From positions 9,585 through 18,895 of the forward strand of contig JAHFNP010000005.1 in the NCBI GenBank assembly GCA_023267245.1: a stretch of DNA of 9,311 bases. Reading direction: 5' to 3'. Made by a program: the position numbers and the translations under genes. This stretch comes from Candidatus Nomurabacteria bacterium. GTDB lineage: Bacteria > Patescibacteriota > Minisyncoccia > Phycocordibacterales > UBA9973. The notes below the pieces were generated by a model, which worked only from the letters and a program-made list of their open reading frames with translations, did no database searches and was not told the origin of the DNA. Shown here piece after piece: positions 6,742-9,311 of the stretch. The stretch's first letter is position 1, and every line of letters starts with the position of its first letter.

Positions 6742-6765
6742 GAAATGAAAGTTCGCTCTCATTTC
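6742..6765. repeat. Small inverted repeat after ftsQ
   Basis: GAAATGA (6742-6748) and TCATTTC (6759-6765) form a 7-bp stem with a 10-nt loop just after the ftsQ stop. There is no T-tract. An alternative pairing of GTTCG (6751-6755) with CGAAC (6769-6773) overlaps it. The significance is unclear. Confidence 0.35.
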
Positions 6766-6808
6766 AACCGAACGAAGGATTTATATTGTACCCAGTTATA
6801 TAAGTTTC

Positions 6809-6907
6809 GCTGAAGTAATATTTTCTAGAACGCGCATATTTTCCTACTGGAAAATTGCTATGCTCGGCCCGTCGGCCTGCGCAATGTTCCAGAAAATATT
6901 CTTCAGC
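6809..6907. repeat. Structured ~100-nt repeat, copy A (intergenic, ftsQ-dus)
   Basis: The outer arms 6809-6836 and 6878-6907 form 26 base pairs by eye, with one mismatch (A6827/C6890), a single T bulge (6816) and an AAT bulge (6883-6885). The interior holds hairpin 1, ATTTTCC-TACT-GGAAAAT (6838-6855), and hairpin 2, GGCC-CGTC-GGCC (6866-6877), preceded by GCTC. The result is a three-way-junction shape. The element is homologous in sequence and layout, and in the same orientation, to copy B at 7641-7743. TTC flanks both sides (6806-6808 and 6908-6910), too short to count as a target-site duplication. The right arm contains TATTCT (6897-6902), a possible -10 for dus. Confidence 0.85.
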
Positions 6908-6914
6908 TTCACAT

Positions 6915-7958
6915 ATGCAAAATTTTTGGACAAAATTGAATAAACCGTTTTTTTGTTTGGCACCGATGGCGGATGTGACCGACGCGGCTTTCAGGACCGT
7001 TATCTCCAAGTATGGAAAACCGGATGTGATGTGGACCGAGTTCGTATCCGCGGACGGCCTTATGAGCGCCGGCAGAAATATTTTGTTGAGAGATTTGGAA
7101 TACAACGAAAATGAACGGCCGATCGTCGCTCAGCTTTTTTCTTCGAATCCAGACAAAATGGAAGGCGCGGCCGCCTTGGTCCAAGAACTTGGCTTTGACG
7201 GCCTTGATATAAATATGGGCTGTCCTGATAAGACTATAGAGAAGCAATGTTCCGGCGCGGCGATGATAAAAAACCCAAAGCTTGCGATAGATATAATCAG
7301 AGCGGCAAAGCGCGGCGCGCCAAATTTGCCGATCTCGGTCAAAACAAGGCTTGGCTACAATAAAATTGAAATCGAATCTTGGCTTCCTGAATTATTGAAA
7401 GAAGATCTGGCGGCTCTTACTGTCCACTTAAGGACAAGAAAAGAAATGTCCCTCGTGCCGGCGCAGTGGGAGATAATGCCGAAAATAGTCGAGATGCGGG
7501 ATAGGCTTGCGCCGAATACTTTAATCATCGGCAATGGCGATGTGACCGACTTGGAAGACGCGCGCAAAAAGTCGGAAGTCTCCGGCTGTGACGGGGTGAT
7601 GCTCGGCAGGGCAATTTTCGGCAATCCGTGGTTATTTTCCGCGAAGGAACATTTTCCTAAGAGTATGAATAATTTTCTGCTGAAAATTTTCTCTGCTCGC
7701 GCCAGTCGCGCTGTGCAAGGCTCTTCGAAATATGTTCCTTCGCTTAAGGAGAAACTTTTAGTTTTAATCGAACATACCAATCTTTTTGAGGAAAAATTCA
7801 AGGGATTTAAAAGTTTTGCTGTGATGAAGAAGCATTACAAGGCATATGTGAACGGCTTTGATGGGGCCAAGGAACTTCGGGTGAAATTGATGGAGACAGA
7901 AAACGCCGGGGAAGTAGAGAAAATAATTAAAGATTTTCTAGTTGACAATAAGATTTAA
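6915..7958 (+). CDS. dus: tRNA-dihydrouridine synthase (Dus family) with repeat-derived insertion
   Basis: A 347-residue FMN-dependent enzyme that reduces uridine to dihydrouridine in tRNA. The TIM-barrel signatures are APMADVTDAAFR (16-27), INMGCPDK (99-106) with the likely catalytic C103, SVKTRLGY (141-148), TVHLRTR (169-175), IIGNGDV (204-210) and GVMLGRAIFGNPWLF (227-241). The helical C-terminal part includes FAVMKKHYKAYVNGFDGAKELR. HLRTR replaces the more usual HGRTR. Residues of about 243-277 are encoded by structured repeat copy B, and part of this (about 248-273, including SARASRAVQGSSKY) looks like an extra loop between the barrel end and the PSLKEKL helix. The frame is open upstream to a TTG at 6855, but those codons lie in repeat copy A, so ATG 6915 is chosen. 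No Shine-Dalgarno is present. The gene is probably cotranscribed with ftsQ or weakly self-promoted. Confidence 0.95.
   Translation: MQNFWTKLNKPFFCLAPMADVTDAAFRTVISKYGKPDVMWTEFVSADGLMSAGRNILLRDLEYNENERPIVAQLFSSNPDKMEGAAALVQELGFDGLDINMGCPDKTIEKQCSGAAMIKNPKLAIDIIRAAKRGAPNLPISVKTRLGYNKIEIESWLPELLKEDLAALTVHLRTRKEMSLVPAQWEIMPKIVEMRDRLAPNTLIIGNGDVTDLEDARKKSEVSGCDGVMLGRAIFGNPWLFSAKEHFPKSMNNFLLKIFSARASRAVQGSSKYVPSLKEKLLVLIEHTNLFEEKFKGFKSFAVMKKHYKAYVNGFDGAKELRVKLMETENAGEVEKIIKDFLVDNKI
7641..7743. repeat. Structured ~100-nt repeat, copy B (in frame inside dus)
   Basis: The outer arms pair over 12 perfect bases (GCGAAGGAACAT at 7641-7652 with 7732-7743), then TTTC with GAAA, then AAGAG (7659-7663) with CTCTT (7721-7725). 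This gives 21 pairs. Inside are hairpin 1, AATTTTC-TGCT-GAAAATT (7671-7688), and hairpin 2, GCGC-CAGTC-GCGC (7699-7711), preceded by GCTC. Layout, order and orientation match copy A. Relative to A, hairpin 2 changes GGCC/GGCC to GCGC/GCGC, and the third outer pair changes T-A to G-C, so pairing is kept while sequence changes. Confidence 0.85.
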
Positions 7959-7970
7959 GTGTAGTATCAT
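7942..7970 (+). promoter_or_regulatory. Promoter of the small gene at 8019
   Basis: A perfect -35 TTGACA (7942-7947) and TATCAT (7965-7970) are separated by 17 nt. The -35 lies inside the last codons of dus. A start near 7977 gives a leader of about 42 nt. Confidence 0.75.
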
Positions 7971-7990
7971 TTCGAGCAGAATAATTCATT

Positions 7991-8018
7991 GTTAAGTTAA
8001 ACCCTAAACCTTACCGCC
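7991..8018 (+). promoter_or_regulatory. Leader element shared with the gene at 3276
   Basis: GTTAA (7991-7995) and CTAAACC (8004-8010) have the same mutual spacing, and the same 8-nt distance to the ATG, as in the leader of the gene at 3276. No Shine-Dalgarno is present. Confidence 0.45.
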
Positions 8019-8390
8019 ATGGACCACTTGAAAAGAACAGAACATCTTGCCCTTAAATCCCAAAAGAGGATAGACGAAAATTATCAGAATATAAAAAATA
8101 TTCTTGCTGAAAACAATGAACAACTGCTCTTGTTGGAAGTTGCAATGAAAAATGTGGAAGAACGCAAGAAGTATGCGATGAAAGTATGCAACGATGAAAT
8201 AAAAGAAATGGGTGATAAGGCGGATGAAATTAAGCCGGGAGAACAGAGCACTTATGCTCACTATGAGCATTATCTGCTGACGTTGTCGCTTTACAAGATA
8301 GAAGATGATTTTTTAAAATTTCTTAAAGAGCCATCGCTGAGTTTACCGGAAATGAGTAGATCAGAAAGAAATGTTAAGCAAGGTTTATAA
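8019..8390 (+). CDS. Small predicted helical protein, unknown function (123 aa)
   Basis: A 123-residue soluble protein, rich in charged residues and leucine, with no signal peptide or membrane segment. Residues 1-75 (from MDHLKRTEHLALKSQKRIDE to about the KADEIK segment) look like long amphipathic helices with coiled-coil character. The middle EQSTYAHYEHYLLTLSLYKIEDDF is a second likely helix, and the C-terminus (from about SLSLPEMSRSERN) is polar. I recognise no family. The start at 8019 is supported by the TTGACA/TATCAT promoter and by the leader element shared with the gene at 3276. A terminator follows 13 nt after the stop, so this is a single-gene unit lying between dus and dnaX on the same strand. 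It could be a scaffold or a nucleic-acid-associated protein, but nothing in the sequence decides this. Confidence 0.75.
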   Translation: MDHLKRTEHLALKSQKRIDENYQNIKNILAENNEQLLLLEVAMKNVEERKKYAMKVCNDEIKEMGDKADEIKPGEQSTYAHYEHYLLTLSLYKIEDDFLKFLKEPSLSLPEMSRSERNVKQGL

Positions 8391-8403
8391 ATCTGTGAGT
8401 GAA

Positions 8404-8437
8404 AAACCGATTCAATTTTAATTGAATCGGTTTTTTT
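8404..8437 (+). terminator. Intrinsic terminator after the small helical protein gene
   Basis: AAACCGATTCAAT (8404-8416) pairs fully with ATTGAATCGGTTT (8421-8433) around a TTTA loop, and T residues run to 8437. It separates this gene from dnaX, whose promoter follows at once. Confidence 0.93.
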
Positions 8438-8452
8438 ATTTTCCGGATTTTT

Positions 8453-8461
8453 TGTTATACT
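8453..8461 (+). promoter_or_regulatory. Extended -10 element of dnaX, leaderless type
   Basis: TGTTATACT reads as an extended -10 (TATACT at 8456-8461). It ends 6 nt before the dnaX ATG at 8468, the same hexamer and spacing as at serS. The intervening ACCTCC is not a Shine-Dalgarno; it resembles the anti-Shine-Dalgarno. Confidence 0.6.
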
Positions 8462-8467
8462 ACCTCC

Positions 8468-9311
8468 ATGCAAGAAATAGCTTTATATCGCAAATACCGG
8501 CCGAGTAAATTTAAAGATGTTTTGGGTCAGGAAAATATCGTCGATGTGCTTGAAGGCGCGATCAAGCTCGGTAATATCTCGCACGCATACATATTTGCTG
8601 GTTCTCGCGGGACGGGCAAGACTTCGATCGCTCGGATCTTGGCGCGCGAGCTCGGTTCTTCGGAAAATGATATTTATGAGATTGACGCCGCTTCGAACAG
8701 AGGAATCGACGATATCCGGGATTTGCGCGAGTCGGTCCGGACTTCGCCTTTTGATTCAAAGTATAAAGTTTATATTATCGACGAAGTGCACATGCTCACT
8801 AAGGAGGCCTTCAACGCTCTCCTGAAGACGCTCGAGGAACCGCCGGCGCATGTCGTTTTCGTTTTGGCGACGACCGAATTGCAAAAACTGCCGGAGACTA
8901 TTATCTCCCGCTGTCAGACTTTTATTTTTAAAAAGCCGACCGAGGCAATGTTGAAAAACTTGGTCTTGGATATTTCTAAAAAAGAAGGGTATATGCTCGA
9001 CTCGGCCGGCGCCGAACTCATCGCGCTCCTCGGCGACGGATCTTTCCGCGACACTCTCGGCATCGTCCAAAAGATCATCAGCTTTTCAAACCCGCCTGCC
9101 GGCGAGGCAGGAGGTAAAAAAATAACTTTAGAAGAAATCGAACGAGTAACCGGCGCGCCCGGCGGGACATTGGTCAATGATTTTATTGAGGCGATCGTCG
9201 ACAGCGATATTCAAAAAGGATTTACCGCAGTCAGAACTGCAGCCGGGCAGAACTTGGATCTTAAAACTTATCTCAAGCTTATTTTACAAAAGATGAGGTT
9301 CGCTTTATTTT
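8468..9311 (+). CDS. dnaX: DNA polymerase III subunit gamma/tau, N-terminal part (partial)
   Basis: The frame gives 281 complete codons and runs off the right end. The product is the clamp-loader ATPase that, with delta and delta', loads the beta clamp during replication. The N-terminus ALYRKYRPSKFKDVLGQ is diagnostic. Walker A is GSRGTGKT (45-52), Walker B is IIDEVHML (103-110), the SRC motif is at 147-149, and GSFRDTL (191-197) is the sensor 2 region. The zinc-binding module usually found between Walker A and the IDAAS block is missing: ILARELGSSENDIYEIDAASNRG (57-79) runs straight through, with no cysteines. Residues 208-217 (NPPAGEAGGK) come from a GC-rich palindrome and look like an insertion in domain III. 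The ATG is fixed by the family N-terminus and by the -10 box 6 nt upstream. Whether a tau frameshift site exists cannot be seen here. Confidence 0.97.
   Translation, partial: MQEIALYRKYRPSKFKDVLGQENIVDVLEGAIKLGNISHAYIFAGSRGTGKTSIARILARELGSSENDIYEIDAASNRGIDDIRDLRESVRTSPFDSKYKVYIIDEVHMLTKEAFNALLKTLEEPPAHVVFVLATTELQKLPETIISRCQTFIFKKPTEAMLKNLVLDISKKEGYMLDSAGAELIALLGDGSFRDTLGIVQKIISFSNPPAGEAGGKKITLEEIERVTGAPGGTLVNDFIEAIVDSDIQKGFTAVRTAAGQNLDLKTYLKLILQKMRFALF
9092..9113. repeat. GC-rich palindrome inside dnaX
   Basis: CCTGCC (9095-9100) and GGCAGG (9106-9111) form a 6-bp stem with loop GGCGA, extended by a CC/GG pair past one mismatch. It encodes PPAGEAGG. It resembles the CCTGCC...GGCAGG repeat that I recall as common in Parcubacteria coding regions, where it often reads as PAGRQ-like peptides. 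Confidence 0.6.

Noticed and set aside
6806..6910. TTC target-site duplication flanking repeat copy A
   Set aside because: Three bases are too easily matched by chance, and copy B shows no comparable flank.
6855..6914. Upstream TTG start giving Dus 20 extra residues
   Set aside because: The extra residues lie in the intergenic repeat, and the family N-terminus matches the ATG at 6915.
1..9311. CRISPR array, tRNA or rRNA genes, insertion sequence with transposase
   Set aside because: No regularly spaced direct repeats, no recognisable tRNA or rRNA sequence, and no transposase-like protein were seen on either strand.

Overview
The window looks like a piece of a Candidate Phyla Radiation (Patescibacteria/Parcubacteria-type) chromosome. 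Pointers to this are compact housekeeping genes, a DnaX that lacks the usual zinc-binding insert, a shortened DprA without an N-terminal SAM domain, a divergent FtsQ with a two-cysteine segment, GC-rich palindromes inserted in frame in topA and dnaX, and start codons that mostly lack Shine-Dalgarno sequences. This assignment is inference from sequence style; no marker RNA is present.

Layout: (1) 1-434, minus strand, the N-terminal HD (ppGpp hydrolase) part of a RelA/SpoT protein, cut by the window edge. (2) 477-917, plus strand, a self-contained small secreted or membrane-anchored protein gene with its own promoter, strong Shine-Dalgarno and terminator. (3) 916-3153, minus strand, topA, complete with four zinc fingers. 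(4) 3201-3649, plus strand, a second self-contained small gene of unknown function. (5) 3652-4518, minus strand, dprA. (6) 4554-5819 serS, 5874-6737 ftsQ-like, and 6915-7958 dus (tRNA-dihydrouridine synthase), all plus strand. (7) 7942-8437, plus strand, a third small cassette encoding a predicted helical protein. (8) 8468-end, plus strand, the N-terminal 281 codons of dnaX.

The recognised genes serve stringent response, DNA topology, DNA uptake or recombination, translation, tRNA modification, division and replication. They do not form one pathway. serS-ftsQ-dus may be cotranscribed. The dprA and topA genes, often adjacent in other bacteria, are separated by the second small-gene cassette.

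The most unusual signal is a pair of related, roughly 100-nt structured repeats. One fills the ftsQ-dus intergenic region (6809-6907) and the other lies in frame within dus (7641-7743). Both fold on paper into a long outer stem enclosing two small hairpins, with compensatory base changes between the copies. Other notable signals are -10 boxes placed 6-7 nt before the start codons of rel, dprA, serS and dnaX (leaderless-type architecture), and a leader motif shared by the second and third small-gene cassettes. All structures, promoters and terminators here were found by eye, not by folding or database search.
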